The position numbers were made by a program, and so were the translations under genes. The notes under the pieces were generated by a model. It worked only from the letters and a program-made list of their open reading frames with translations, had not been told where the DNA came from and did not search any database. From JAEZVV01 sp036652035 (lineage in GTDB: Bacteria; Pseudomonadota; Gammaproteobacteria; Burkholderiales; Burkholderiaceae_F), in assembly GCA_036652035.1 (NCBI GenBank), contig JAVVWR010000031.1, positions 1 through 33,468 on the forward strand: a DNA stretch of 33,468 nucleotides. Direction: 5' to 3'. Shown piece after piece: positions 16,419-24,415 of the stretch (positions are counted from its first letter, which is position 1; each line of letters opens with the position of its first letter).

Positions 16419-17177
16419 TCAATTGCGCGCAGCGGCGCAGATGGAAAGAAAGTCGCCCGCTTGAAGCGAAGCACCACCGATAAGCCCGCCGTCGATATCC
16501 GGCTGGCTAAAGAGTTCTGCGGCATTGCCAGACTTGACGCTGCCGCCGTAGAGAAGACGCAATTCCGCAGCGATCTGAGCGTCACGCTCAGCCACCTGAG
16601 CCCGCAGAGCGCAATGAACTTCCTGCGCCTGCTCGGGTGAAGCCGAGCGACCAGTACCGATCGCCCACACCGGCTCGTAAGCCACCGCGCCCACGGCCAA
16701 GGCTTGCGCCCCGACGCGATCAAGCACGGCCGCGAGCTGAGCCGCGACCACCTCGAACGTGCGGCCTTGTTCGCGATCGGCCAGCGCTTCACCGACGCAG
16801 ACGATCGGACGCAGACCCGCCTCCAGCGCGCGCGCGGTCTTGGCGGCGACCACTTCATTGGTCTCGCCGTGCCTCTGGCGCCGCTCCGAGTGACCGACGA
16901 TCACCCAGCGCGCACCGACGTCGGCCAGCATTTCACCCGCCACTTCGCCGGTGAAAGCGCCGTCCTTGTGTTCGGACAGATCCTGCGCCCCGCATTCGGC
17001 GACGCGAACATCAAGGCCGGCGACCACTTGAAGCAGATACGGGTAGGGCGCGCACACCACGATGTCGCACGCCGCTTCGGCTGCGCCGGCACGGAATGCG
17101 TCCAGCCAGGCCGCATTAGCGACGACTGAACCGTTCATTTTCCAATTGGCAGCAACAAGCTTGCGTCGCGTAGTCAT
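16419..17177 (-). CDS. tpiA: triosephosphate isomerase
   Basis: Interconverts glyceraldehyde 3-phosphate and dihydroxyacetone phosphate. It has 252 residues from the ATG at 17177. The catalytic residues are visible: Lys13 in NWKMNG, His96 in VIVGHSERR, and Glu168 in AYEPVWAIGTG. The phosphate-binding LLYGGSVK and GGLIGGASL are near the C terminus. An upstream in-frame start exists, but this start matches the family. Confidence 0.97.
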   Translation of the reverse strand: MTTRRKLVAANWKMNGSVVANAAWLDAFRAGAAEAACDIVVCAPYPYLLQVVAGLDVRVAECGAQDLSEHKDGAFTGEVAGEMLADVGARWVIVGHSERRQRHGETNEVVAAKTARALEAGLRPIVCVGEALADREQGRTFEVVAAQLAAVLDRVGAQALAVGAVAYEPVWAIGTGRSASPEQAQEVHCALRAQVAERDAQIAAELRLLYGGSVKSGNAAELFSQPDIDGGLIGGASLQAGDFLSICAAARN

Positions 17178-17237
17178 GGTTTGGCTCAAAAGCTTTCGAT
17201 TGTAGCGGGTTGGCCGTAAAGCCCACAAACCCAAGGA

Positions 17238-18242
17238 TCACGCAGGCCGCTCGTTGGCGCCAACGCCAACAGCCAGCATCAGTTTGCCAATATGCGAACT
17301 CGCCTCAAGTGCCGCATGCGCGGCGGCGGCCTGCTCGAGAGAAAAGACTCGTGAAATGACCGGCTTGATTCGACCGCTCTCAAGCAGTGGCCACACCGTC
17401 TCGCGCAAACCCTTGGCAATTCCGGCCTTGAAGGCCACAGCTCGCGGCCGCAAGGTCGAACCTGTAATCGTGAGTCGACGCCGCAAGACCAAGCCCGCGT
17501 CGATCTGCGCTTTCACCCCGCCCTGGACGGCGATAATCACGAGCCTGCCGTCTTCTGCCAGACACTCGACTTCACGGGCCACGTAGTCGCCCGCGACCAT
17601 GTCGAGAATCACGTCCACGCCGCGCCCCTCCGTGAGCTCGCGCACGCGCAGTGAAAAATCCTCGCTGCGGTAATTGATGCCTTGGGCTGCGCCGAGCGCT
17701 TCGCAGGCGCGGCATTTGTCATCGCTGCCCGCGGTGGCGTAGACGGTGTTGCCCAATGCTGTGGCAATCTGGATCGCTGCCACGCCGATTCCACTTGCCC
17801 CGCCTTGCACCAGAAGCGACTCTCCTGCCGCCAGACGCCCACGCTCAAAGACATTGCTCCAGACCGTGAAATAGGTTTCCGGAAGGCTCGCTGCCTCCAG
17901 AAAACTCCATCCTCGAGGCACCGGCAGACACTGCGCAGCGGGCGCAGCGCAAAGCTCGGCATAGCCGCCTCCCGCCACCAGAGCACAAACCGCGTCGCCA
18001 AACCGCCAGCCACAACCAGCAAGATCGCCGCCAACGATTCGCCCTGCGACTTCCAGACCCGGCAGGTCGCTCGCACCGGGCGGCGGCGCGTAAAGCCCCT
18101 TGCGTTGAAGCACGTCGGGCCGATTGACACCAGCGGCCTCAACCTGGATCAAGACCTCGCCCGCACCGCAGCTCGGCAGAGGACGCTCGACCCACTCCAG
18201 CACCTCGGGCGCACCTGGAGCGCGGATTTCGATGGCTTTCAT
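17238..18242 (-). CDS. NAD(P)H quinone oxidoreductase, PIG3-like MDR family
   Basis: A cytoplasmic zinc-free medium-chain dehydrogenase/reductase of 334 residues. The N-terminal GroES-like domain includes AAGVNRPDVLQRKGLY and PGLEVAG; the Rossmann motif is VQGGASGIGVAAIQIA at about residues 143-158. The overall pattern fits the PIG3/TP53I3 quinone oxidoreductase group, reducing quinones with NADPH. No catalytic zinc cysteines are apparent. It sits between pnp and tpiA, 60 bases from tpiA's start. The physiological substrate is unknown. Confidence 0.88.
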   Translation of the reverse strand: MKAIEIRAPGAPEVLEWVERPLPSCGAGEVLIQVEAAGVNRPDVLQRKGLYAPPPGASDLPGLEVAGRIVGGDLAGCGWRFGDAVCALVAGGGYAELCAAPAAQCLPVPRGWSFLEAASLPETYFTVWSNVFERGRLAAGESLLVQGGASGIGVAAIQIATALGNTVYATAGSDDKCRACEALGAAQGINYRSEDFSLRVRELTEGRGVDVILDMVAGDYVAREVECLAEDGRLVIIAVQGGVKAQIDAGLVLRRRLTITGSTLRPRAVAFKAGIAKGLRETVWPLLESGRIKPVISRVFSLEQAAAAHAALEASSHIGKLMLAVGVGANERPA

Positions 18243-18276
18243 GGCAATTCCACAGAAGAGTGCGACAAGCAGATGC

Positions 18277-18304
18277 GAACAAGGCGCCCGAAAGCGCCTT
18301 GTTC
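18277..18304 (-). terminator. strong hairpin after pnp
   Basis: GAACAAGGCGC and GCGCCTTGTTC form a perfect 11-bp stem around a 6-base loop, about 20 bases after the pnp stop. There is no run of T after it on the minus strand, so it may be a weak terminator or a 3' stabiliser rather than a canonical intrinsic terminator. Confidence 0.65.
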
Positions 18305-18321
18305 ATTCAAGCATTTAACGC

Positions 18322-20445
18322 TTACTGCTGGGGAGCGCCTTCATCGGCGGTCACAGCCTTCATCGACAGACGCACGCGGCCCTTTTCGTCGGCCTCGAGC
18401 ACCTTGACGCGCACCGCCTGACCTTCCTTGAGGTAGTCGGCCACGGCATTGACGCGCTCATTGGCGATTTGCGAGATGTGCAGCAGACCGTCCTTGCCCG
18501 GCAGGATCTGGACGATCGCACCAAAGTCCAGCAGACGCAGGACGGTACCGTCGTAGACCTTGCCGACTTCGACTTCGGCCGTGATCTCGGCGATGCGGCG
18601 CTGGGCTTCGCGGCCCTTTTCCATGTCGACCGAGGCGATGATGATGGTGCCATCGTCCTCGATGTCGATCTGGGTGCCGGTCTCTTCGGTCAGCGCACGG
18701 ATCACCGAGCCGCCCTTGCCGATCACGTCACGGATTTTCTCGGGGTTGATCTTCATCTTGATCATGCGCGGCGCAAAGGCCGAGAGCTCGCCGCGCGCAG
18801 CGCCGGCCTGCTCTTGCATCTTGCCGAGGATGTGCATGCGGCCTTCCTTGGCTTGCGCCAGGGCGACCTGCATGATTTCCTTGTTGATCCCTTCGATCTT
18901 GATGTCCATCTGAAGCGCGGTCACGCCGTTGGCGGTACCGGCCACCTTGAAGTCCATGTCGCCGAGATGATCCTCGTCGCCCAGGATGTCGGTGAGGACG
19001 GCGAACTTGTTGCCTTCCTTGATCAGGCCCATCGCCACACCGGCAACATGCGCCTTGAGCGGCACGCCAGCGTCGATCAGCGCGAGGCAGCCGCCGCACA
19101 CCGAAGCCATCGACGAAGAACCGTTCGACTCGGTGATCTCCGAAACCACGCGCATCGAGTACTGGAAGTCCTCAGGCGAAGGCAGCACGGCGAGCAACGC
19201 GCGCTTGGCGAGACGGCCGTGGCCGATTTCGCGACGCTTGGGGCTGCCGACGCGACCGGTTTCACCGGTGGCGAAGGGGGGCATGTTGTAGTGCATCATG
19301 AAACGGTCACGGTACTCGCCCATGAGCGCGTCGATGATCTGCTCGTCCTGCTTGGTGCCGAGGGTGGCCGTCACCAGCGCCTGGGTCTCGCCACGCGTGA
19401 AGAGCGACGAACCGTGGGTGCGCGGCAGCACGCCCTGGCGGATTTCAATCGGACGCACGGTGCGGGTGTCGCGGCCGTCGATGCGCGGCTCGCCGTCGAG
19501 GATCTGGCTGCGGACGATCTTGGCTTCGAGGTCGAACAGGATGTTGTTGACGTCGTTGCTGTCGGCCTTCTCGCCACCGGCGGCGACTTCCTCAGCCAGC
19601 TTGGCCGAGACCATCGAATAGATCGAACGCAGCTTCTGGGTGCGCTCTTGCTTGGAGCGGATGCCGTAGGCGGCGCGCAGGTCGGCACCAACCAGGCCGA
19701 TGATCTTGGCGATCAGGGCTTCGTTCTTGGCGGCAGGCTTCCAATCCCAGGCCGGCTTGCCGGCTTCTTGCACCAACTCGTGAATCGCGTTGATCGCGAT
19801 CTGCATCTGCTCGTGGCCGAACACCACCGAACCCAGCATCACGTCTTCGGGCAGCTGATCGGCTTCCGACTCGACCATCAGCACGGCGCGCTCGGTGCCG
19901 GCGACAATCAGATCGAGCTGGCTTGTCTTCAACTGGCTGGCGGTGGGGTTCAGAACATACTGGCCGTCGATGTAGGCGACGCGGGCGGCGCCGATCGGGC
20001 CCTTGAAGGGGATGCCCGAGATCGACAGCGCAGCCGAGGCGCCGATCAGAGCGGCGATATCCGGATCGATTTCAGGATTGACCGACAGCACATGGATGAC
20101 GACCTGGACTTCGTTGTAGAAGCCATCCGGAAACAGCGGGCGGATCGGACGGTCGATCAGACGGCTGGTCAGCGTTTCCTTCTCGGACGGACGACCTTCG
20201 CGCTTAAAGAAGCCACCGGGAATCTTGCCCGCGGCGTAGGTCTTCTCGACATAGTCGACGGTCAGCGGGAAAAAATCCTGGCCCGGCTTGGCTTCGGTAC
20301 GAGCCACAACCGTGGCGAGCACCACGGTGTCATCGATCGAGCACAGCACGGCGCCGCCGGCTTGGCGAGCAATTTCGCCGGTCTCGAGAGTGACGGTGTG
20401 AGCACCGTACTGGAAGGTCTTGGTGACTTTATTGAAGATCGACAT
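18322..20445 (-). CDS. pnp: polyribonucleotide nucleotidyltransferase (PNPase)
   Basis: Phosphorolytic 3'-5' exoribonuclease of the degradosome. It has 707 residues: the first RNase PH domain, a helical linker, the second RNase PH domain (with GRDTRTVRPIEIR, and ESNGSSSMASVCGG near its active site), a KH domain at about 555-610 (DVIGKGGSVIRALTEETG) and an S1 domain at about 620-690 (YDGTVLRLLDFGAIVQI). The ATG at 20445 has AAAGGA upstream. The rpsO-pnp order is the classical one. The intergenic hairpins may mediate RNase III processing and autocontrol, as in E. coli; that is inference. Confidence 0.98.
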   Translation of the reverse strand: MSIFNKVTKTFQYGAHTVTLETGEIARQAGGAVLCSIDDTVVLATVVARTEAKPGQDFFPLTVDYVEKTYAAGKIPGGFFKREGRPSEKETLTSRLIDRPIRPLFPDGFYNEVQVVIHVLSVNPEIDPDIAALIGASAALSISGIPFKGPIGAARVAYIDGQYVLNPTASQLKTSQLDLIVAGTERAVLMVESEADQLPEDVMLGSVVFGHEQMQIAINAIHELVQEAGKPAWDWKPAAKNEALIAKIIGLVGADLRAAYGIRSKQERTQKLRSIYSMVSAKLAEEVAAGGEKADSNDVNNILFDLEAKIVRSQILDGEPRIDGRDTRTVRPIEIRQGVLPRTHGSSLFTRGETQALVTATLGTKQDEQIIDALMGEYRDRFMMHYNMPPFATGETGRVGSPKRREIGHGRLAKRALLAVLPSPEDFQYSMRVVSEITESNGSSSMASVCGGCLALIDAGVPLKAHVAGVAMGLIKEGNKFAVLTDILGDEDHLGDMDFKVAGTANGVTALQMDIKIEGINKEIMQVALAQAKEGRMHILGKMQEQAGAARGELSAFAPRMIKMKINPEKIRDVIGKGGSVIRALTEETGTQIDIEDDGTIIIASVDMEKGREAQRRIAEITAEVEVGKVYDGTVLRLLDFGAIVQILPGKDGLLHISQIANERVNAVADYLKEGQAVRVKVLEADEKGRVRLSMKAVTADEGAPQQ

Positions 20446-20508
20446 TGAGCGAATCCTTTCAGTGGGGGCCAGCGATGACCCTGAGGCACGCTGCGGTATC
20501 GACGACTC

Positions 20509-20523
20509 GGCACCACTGGTGCC
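20509..20523 (-). promoter_or_regulatory. small palindrome in the pnp leader
   Basis: GGCACCA and TGGTGCC flank a single base, a 7-bp potential stem about 65 bases upstream of the pnp ATG. By position it could be part of the structured pnp leader. Confidence 0.4.
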
Positions 20524-20569
20524 TTACGTCCATATCGCAGCGCGCAAACTGTGACCGGATGAAACGCAA

Positions 20570-20600
20570 CCGGCCCGCGAGGATGAACCACGCAGGCCGG
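20570..20600 (-). terminator. hairpin between rpsO and pnp
   Basis: On the minus strand CCGGCCTGCG pairs with CGCGGGCCGG (10 bp including one G-T pair) around an 11-base loop, about 25 bases after the rpsO stop. Only a few scattered T follow, so it is likely a partial terminator or a processing stem that lets some transcription continue into pnp. Confidence 0.6.
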
Positions 20601-20624
20601 CAGCGGATTTCATCGGGGCACGAA

Positions 20625-20894
20625 TTACTTGCGCAGGCCCAAGGTCTCGATCAGAGCCTTGTAGGCGCCAGCGTTCTGGCCCTTGAGGTAGTCGAGGAGC
20701 TTACGACGACGGCTGACCATCTTCAGCAGGCCGCGACGCGAGTGGTGATCCTTGACGTGCTCCTTGAAGTGGCCAGTCAGCTCGTTGATGCGAGCGGTCA
20801 GCAGAGCAACTTGGACCTCGGGCGAACCGGTGTCACCGGCAGCGCGTTGGAACTTGGCGACGATTTCCGTCTTATTGATATCAGCAACCGACAT
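20625..20894 (-). CDS. rpsO: 30S ribosomal protein S15
   Basis: Binds 16S rRNA early in small-subunit assembly. It has 89 residues, the family length, from the ATG at 20894 with AAAGGGA upstream. Signature segments: GDTGSPEVQVALLTARINELTGH, KEHVKDHHSRRGLLKMVSRRR and LLDYLK. An upstream in-frame start is not family-like. It is immediately followed by the pnp leader. Confidence 0.98.
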   Translation of the reverse strand: MSVADINKTEIVAKFQRAAGDTGSPEVQVALLTARINELTGHFKEHVKDHHSRRGLLKMVSRRRKLLDYLKGQNAGAYKALIETLGLRK

Positions 20895-20964
20895 GATTTC
20901 CCTTTCTAGTGCTGTTGCGTTACGAGCGGTCACGGAAGGAAGGCCGTGCCGTGGAAAGCGCGTC

Positions 20965-20970
20965 AGTATA
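20965..20970 (-). promoter_or_regulatory. -10 box of the rpsO promoter
   Basis: TATACT on the minus strand, about 70 bases before the rpsO start, in the 259-bp gap after leuA. The -35 is poor (GTGCTG at 16-bp spacing), so the call rests mainly on the -10 and position. Confidence 0.45.
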
Positions 20971-21106
20971 CCCGAGCTCCCGGCGCCAGCACTACCGGAC
21001 CTCGGGCTGACCCGTTGCTCAAGGCTCCCATCGATACAGCGTTTACCCCATCGATGCCGCCACCAAAACCAGCCAACCTTTCAGGCGACGCCTTCCACTT
21101 TCATGG

Positions 21107-21135
21107 AAAAGAGCAGCCAAAAAAACTGGCCGCTC
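21107..21135 (-). terminator. intrinsic terminator of leuA
   Basis: On the minus strand GAGCGGCCA and TGGCTGCTC form a 9-bp stem (one G-T pair) around a T-rich 7-base loop, directly followed by TTTT. It begins about 20 bases after the leuA stop. The rest of the gap to rpsO (to 20895) holds the rpsO promoter candidate and nothing else I can name. Confidence 0.75.
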
Positions 21136-21153
21136 CTGTGAAAATCCCGTCGA

Positions 21154-22704
21154 TCAGGGTGTCTCGGCCGTTTGCGGGTTGAGTCGCTCGGCCGTGGTGT
21201 AGAGCTTGTTGAGTGCGTTCAGGTAGGCCTTGGCGCTCGCCGCAATGATGTCGGGATCCGCACCCACACCGTTGACGATGCGACCGGCGCGAGTCAGGCG
21301 TACGGTCACTTCGCCCTGACTCTCGGTGCCAGTGGTGATGGCATTGACCGAAAACAGAAGCAGTTCGGAGCCGCTCGCCACGCTCGACTCAATAGCCTTG
21401 AACGTGGCGTCGACCGGGCCGTTGCCCTCGGCCGTGGCAGCCACCTCCACCGCACCCACCTTCATCACGATGCTGGCCTGCGGCCGCTCACCGGTTTCTG
21501 AACGCTGCGACAGCGACACCAGCTTGAAGTGCTCGTCGTGCGGAGTGACCGTTTCATCCGAGAACAAGGCCTGGATATCCTCATCGAAGATCTCGCTCTT
21601 GCGATCGGCCAGGTCCTTGAAGCGAGCAAACGCGGCGTTGAGTTCGGTTTCACTTTCAATCGGGATCGCCAGCTCTTGCACCCGCTGCTTGAACGCGTTG
21701 CGGCCTGAGAGCTTGCCCAACACGATTTTGTTGGCGCTCCAGCCCACATCCTCGGCACGCATGATCTCGTAGGTATCGCGCGCCTTGAGAACACCGTCCT
21801 GGTGAATGCCCGAGGCGTGCGCAAAGGCGTTCGCACCGACCACCGCCTTGTTGGGCTGAACCGGGAAGCCCGTGATGCTCGAGACCAGCTTGGAGGCCGG
21901 CACGATCTGCTCGGTCGCGATCCCAAGATCCAGCGCAAAGAAGTCACGACGGGTCTTGACCGCCATCACCACTTCCTCGAGCGAGCAGTTGCCTGCCCGC
22001 TCGCCCAGACCGTTGATCGTGCATTCCACCTGGCGCGCGCCACCGATATGAACACCGGCGAGCGAGTTGGCCACCGCCATGCCAAGGTCGTTATGACAGT
22101 GCACCGACCACACTGCTTGGTCAGAGTTGGGAATTCGCTCGCGCAGATTGCGGATGAACTCGCCATAGAGCTCGGGCACCGCGTAACCGACGGTGTCGGG
22201 CAAGTTGATCGTGGTCGCGCCTTCGGCGATCACGGCTTCGATCACCCGACACAGGAAGTCGGGTTCGGAGCGATAACCGTCTTCAGGCGAGAACTCGATG
22301 TCGTTAGTGAATTTGCCGGCAAAGCGCACCGCCAACTTGGCCTGCTCGAACACCTGGTCGGGCGTCATGCGCAGCTTTTTCTCCATATGGAGCGGGCTGG
22401 TCGCGATGAAGGTGTGAATGCGGCGCCGCTCGGCCCCTGCCAGAGCCTCACCTGCGCGGGCGATATCACGGTCATTGGCGCGCGCCAGCGAGCAGATCGT
22501 CGAGTCCTTGATCGTGTTGGCGATCGTTCGCACCGCCTCGAAGTCGCCGTTGGAACTGGCAGCGAAACCCGCCTCGATCACATCGACCTGTAGCCGCTCG
22601 AGCTGGCGCGCAATGCGCAGCTTCTCTTCACGCGTCATGGACGCGCCAGGGCTTTGCTCGCCGTCGCGCAAGGTGGTGTCGAAAATGATGAGGCGGTCGG
22701 TCAT
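21154..22704 (-). CDS. leuA: 2-isopropylmalate synthase
   Basis: First committed step of leucine synthesis: condenses acetyl-CoA with 2-ketoisovalerate. It has 516 residues. The HMGL-like TIM barrel starts with FDTTLRDGEQSPGASM (residues 8-23), and the metal-binding HCHNDLGMA is near residue 200. The C-terminal LeuA regulatory domain for leucine feedback covers roughly residues 390-500. GGAG lies 6 bases before the ATG. It is monocistronic by context, with its own promoter, leader peptide and terminator. Confidence 0.97.
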   Translation of the reverse strand: MTDRLIIFDTTLRDGEQSPGASMTREEKLRIARQLERLQVDVIEAGFAASSNGDFEAVRTIANTIKDSTICSLARANDRDIARAGEALAGAERRRIHTFIATSPLHMEKKLRMTPDQVFEQAKLAVRFAGKFTNDIEFSPEDGYRSEPDFLCRVIEAVIAEGATTINLPDTVGYAVPELYGEFIRNLRERIPNSDQAVWSVHCHNDLGMAVANSLAGVHIGGARQVECTINGLGERAGNCSLEEVVMAVKTRRDFFALDLGIATEQIVPASKLVSSITGFPVQPNKAVVGANAFAHASGIHQDGVLKARDTYEIMRAEDVGWSANKIVLGKLSGRNAFKQRVQELAIPIESETELNAAFARFKDLADRKSEIFDEDIQALFSDETVTPHDEHFKLVSLSQRSETGERPQASIVMKVGAVEVAATAEGNGPVDATFKAIESSVASGSELLLFSVNAITTGTESQGEVTVRLTRAGRIVNGVGADPDIIAASAKAYLNALNKLYTTAERLNPQTAETP

Positions 22705-22726
22705 GGAAGACTCCGGGGGTGGACGT

Positions 22727-22779
22727 ATTCGTGCTGTCTTGCCCGAGACCGAGGATCGCGGGCGAGGTCTTGCACGAAT
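22727..22779 (-). promoter_or_regulatory. leuA leader stem, candidate attenuator structure
   Basis: An outer perfect 8-bp stem ATTCGTGC/GCACGAAT (22772-22779 with 22727-22734) encloses a second stem GCCCG/CGGGC (22741-22745 with 22759-22763); an alternative inner AGACC/GGTCT pairing is mutually exclusive with it. It lies between the leader ORF stop and the leuA ribosome binding site. No T-tract follows. Confidence 0.55.
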
Positions 22780-22793
22780 TGTGGGAGGGGGAG

Positions 22794-22880
22794 TTAGGTG
22801 CGCGCGGGGCGCAGTAGCAGAGCCGCTAGAACAGCGGCTGCTAGGAGGTGAATCGCCGAGAAGGTGCTGGCGTGTTTCAT
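22794..22880 (-). CDS. Leu-rich leader peptide upstream of leuA (28 aa)
   Basis: A short ORF from the ATG at 22880 to TAA, 28 codons. It has six Leu codons between codons 12 and 23, in the pattern LL, four other residues, L, two Ala, LLL; three of the six are CTA, a codon expected to be rare in such GC-rich DNA. The Leu block overlaps a hairpin, AGCCGCT/AGCGGCT with a 5-base loop, so stalled ribosomes would alter RNA folding. There is no usable Shine-Dalgarno (GAAGG is only 1 base from ATG), but a promoter places the transcript start at the ATG. By analogy with proteobacterial leu leaders it would sense charged tRNA-Leu. No experimental support is visible. Confidence 0.65.
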   Translation of the reverse strand: MKHASTFSAIHLLAAAVLAALLLRPART

Positions 22881-22910
22881 ACCTTCAACTATAGGCTCAA
22901 ACACGCCAGC
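22866..22910. repeat. perfect 12-bp inverted repeat around the leuA -10 box
   Basis: GCTGGCGTGTTT at 22866-22877 and its exact reverse complement at 22899-22910, with a 21-bp spacer holding the -10 box and the leader ATG. One arm fills most of the -35/-10 spacer; the other is codons 2-5 of the leader peptide. Arm centres are 33 bp apart. Confidence 0.85.
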
Positions 22911-22916
22911 TAACAA
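22888..22916 (-). promoter_or_regulatory. promoter of the leuA leader transcript
   Basis: -35 TTGTTA (22911-22916) and -10 TATAGT (22888-22893) are separated by exactly 17 bp. The -10 ends 7 bases before the leader ATG, so the first transcribed base should be the A of ATG or within 1-2 bases of it. The -35 begins 2 bases after the pssA stop codon. Confidence 0.65.
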
Positions 22917-22917
22917 C

Positions 22918-23760
22918 TCAGCCTGCCTTGGTCGGCGGCGTCGGACTGGCCGCCACCGGCACCGGCTTGGCCGGATTGGCTTCGCCCTTGGTCCATCGAT
23001 ACGCCTGGTACAGATAGCCAGACAGCGCGTAACAGCAGAAGAGACCGAACAAGACCACGGGAGGATCGCTCGAGACCAGAAAGATCAAGACAACGATCGC
23101 CACCATCACCCAGAACGGCACGCTGCGCGCCACATGGAAACTCTTGCCGCTATAAAACGGCGCGTTCGAGACCATGGTCAGGCCGGCGTAGACCGTGATG
23201 GTGAAAGCCACCCAGGGCATCCAGACGTCCTTGATCGGAAATTTATTGTCCACTGCCAGCCACACAAAACCCGCCACCATTGCCGCGGCGGCTGGACTCG
23301 GCAAGCCCTGGAAGAAGCGCTTGTCGACCACTCCCAGATTGGCGTTAAAGCGCGCCAGACGCAAAGCGGCACCGGCGCAGTAGACAAAGGCCGCCGCCCA
23401 GCCCCAGCGCCCCAGGTCGTGCAGGATCCACTCGTACATCACGAGCGCGGGCGCAACGCCAAACGAGGTCATGTCGGAGAGCGAATCGTATTGCTCGCCA
23501 AATGCGCTCTGGGTATTGGTCAAGCGCGCGACTCGCCCGTCCATGCCATCGAGCACCATGGCCACGAAGATCGCGATCGCCGCCCACTCGAAGTTCTTAT
23601 TCATCGCTTGCACGATGGCAAAGAACCCGGCGAACAGCGCTGCGGTCGTAAAGAGATTGGGCAGCAGGTAGATGCCGCGGCGACGAGGCGCTACTGCCAC
23701 CTCGTCGCCGCGCTTACTGGCAGGAGCCAGAGCACGCGGCTTACGTCGACGGAATCGCAT
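22918..23760 (-). CDS. pssA: CDP-diacylglycerol-serine O-phosphatidyltransferase
   Basis: Makes phosphatidylserine from CDP-diacylglycerol and serine in the inner membrane. It has 280 residues from the ATG at 23760 and about eight hydrophobic segments. The CDP-alcohol phosphotransferase motif DGMDGRVAR-x8-G-x3-D-x3-D lies at residues 71-96. The N terminus is basic and the Pro/Ala/Lys-rich tail is variable. It starts 4 bases after psd ends, so the two consecutive pathway steps are co-transcribed. Confidence 0.96.
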   Translation of the reverse strand: MRFRRRKPRALAPASKRGDEVAVAPRRRGIYLLPNLFTTAALFAGFFAIVQAMNKNFEWAAIAIFVAMVLDGMDGRVARLTNTQSAFGEQYDSLSDMTSFGVAPALVMYEWILHDLGRWGWAAAFVYCAGAALRLARFNANLGVVDKRFFQGLPSPAAAAMVAGFVWLAVDNKFPIKDVWMPWVAFTITVYAGLTMVSNAPFYSGKSFHVARSVPFWVMVAIVVLIFLVSSDPPVVLFGLFCCYALSGYLYQAYRWTKGEANPAKPVPVAASPTPPTKAG

Positions 23761-23764
23761 TCGA

Positions 23765-24415
23765 TCAGCCTTGCAGTTCGGCCAGGACGGTGGTCGTGGC
23801 CGAAACCTTGTCTCCCACCGAGACCTTGGGATGCGCCGACAAGGGCAGATAGACATCAACCCGTGAACCAAAGCGGATAAAGCCGTAACGCTCGCCGCGA
23901 GCGAGCACATCGCCCGGCTTGACGTAGCACAGGATGCGACGCGCGATCAGACCGGCGACTTGAACGAAGGTGATTCGCTCTCCGCCCGACAGGCTCACCA
24001 CAACGGCATTGCGTTCGTTCTCGGTGCTCGCCTTGTCGAGGTCGGCATTGATGAACTTACCCGGCATGTACTTGACCTTCTCCACCGTCCCGGCCACCGG
24101 CGCGCGGTTGCTATGCACGTTGAAGACATTCATGAAAACACTGATCAACAGGGTTTCGCGGTCGGTATACGGGTCAAAGGCTTTCTCGACCTTGACGATG
24201 CGACCGTCGGCGGGCGACAGCACGGCATTGGCTTGCGTCGGCACAGCCCGCGGCGGATCACGGAAAAACTGAACCACAAACGCCAGGATCAACCACAGCG
24301 GCACCGCCCAAGCCCAGCCGGCGAGCGCCGTGACGAGCACGGCGGCGACCAGCGAGATACCAATGAACGGCCAGCCCTCTCGGGCCAAAATCGGATGAGG
24401 ATAAGAATTCGACAA
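23765..24415 (-). CDS. psd: phosphatidylserine decarboxylase (TTG start)
   Basis: Converts phosphatidylserine to phosphatidylethanolamine. It has 216 residues, the short (PSD-A-like) class. Two N-terminal hydrophobic stretches at about residues 16-50 anchor it. Self-cleavage to the pyruvoyl enzyme should occur at Gly183-Ser184 in RFGSRVD. MNVFNVHSNRAPVAG is a family signature. The start is TTG at 24415 with GGGAG 6 bases upstream; no ATG or GTG fits. A small CCCGC/GCGGG stem lies just upstream in its leader. Confidence 0.94.
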   Translation of the reverse strand: MSNSYPHPILAREGWPFIGISLVAAVLVTALAGWAWAVPLWLILAFVVQFFRDPPRAVPTQANAVLSPADGRIVKVEKAFDPYTDRETLLISVFMNVFNVHSNRAPVAGTVEKVKYMPGKFINADLDKASTENERNAVVVSLSGGERITFVQVAGLIARRILCYVKPGDVLARGERYGFIRFGSRVDVYLPLSAHPKVSVGDKVSATTTVLAELQG

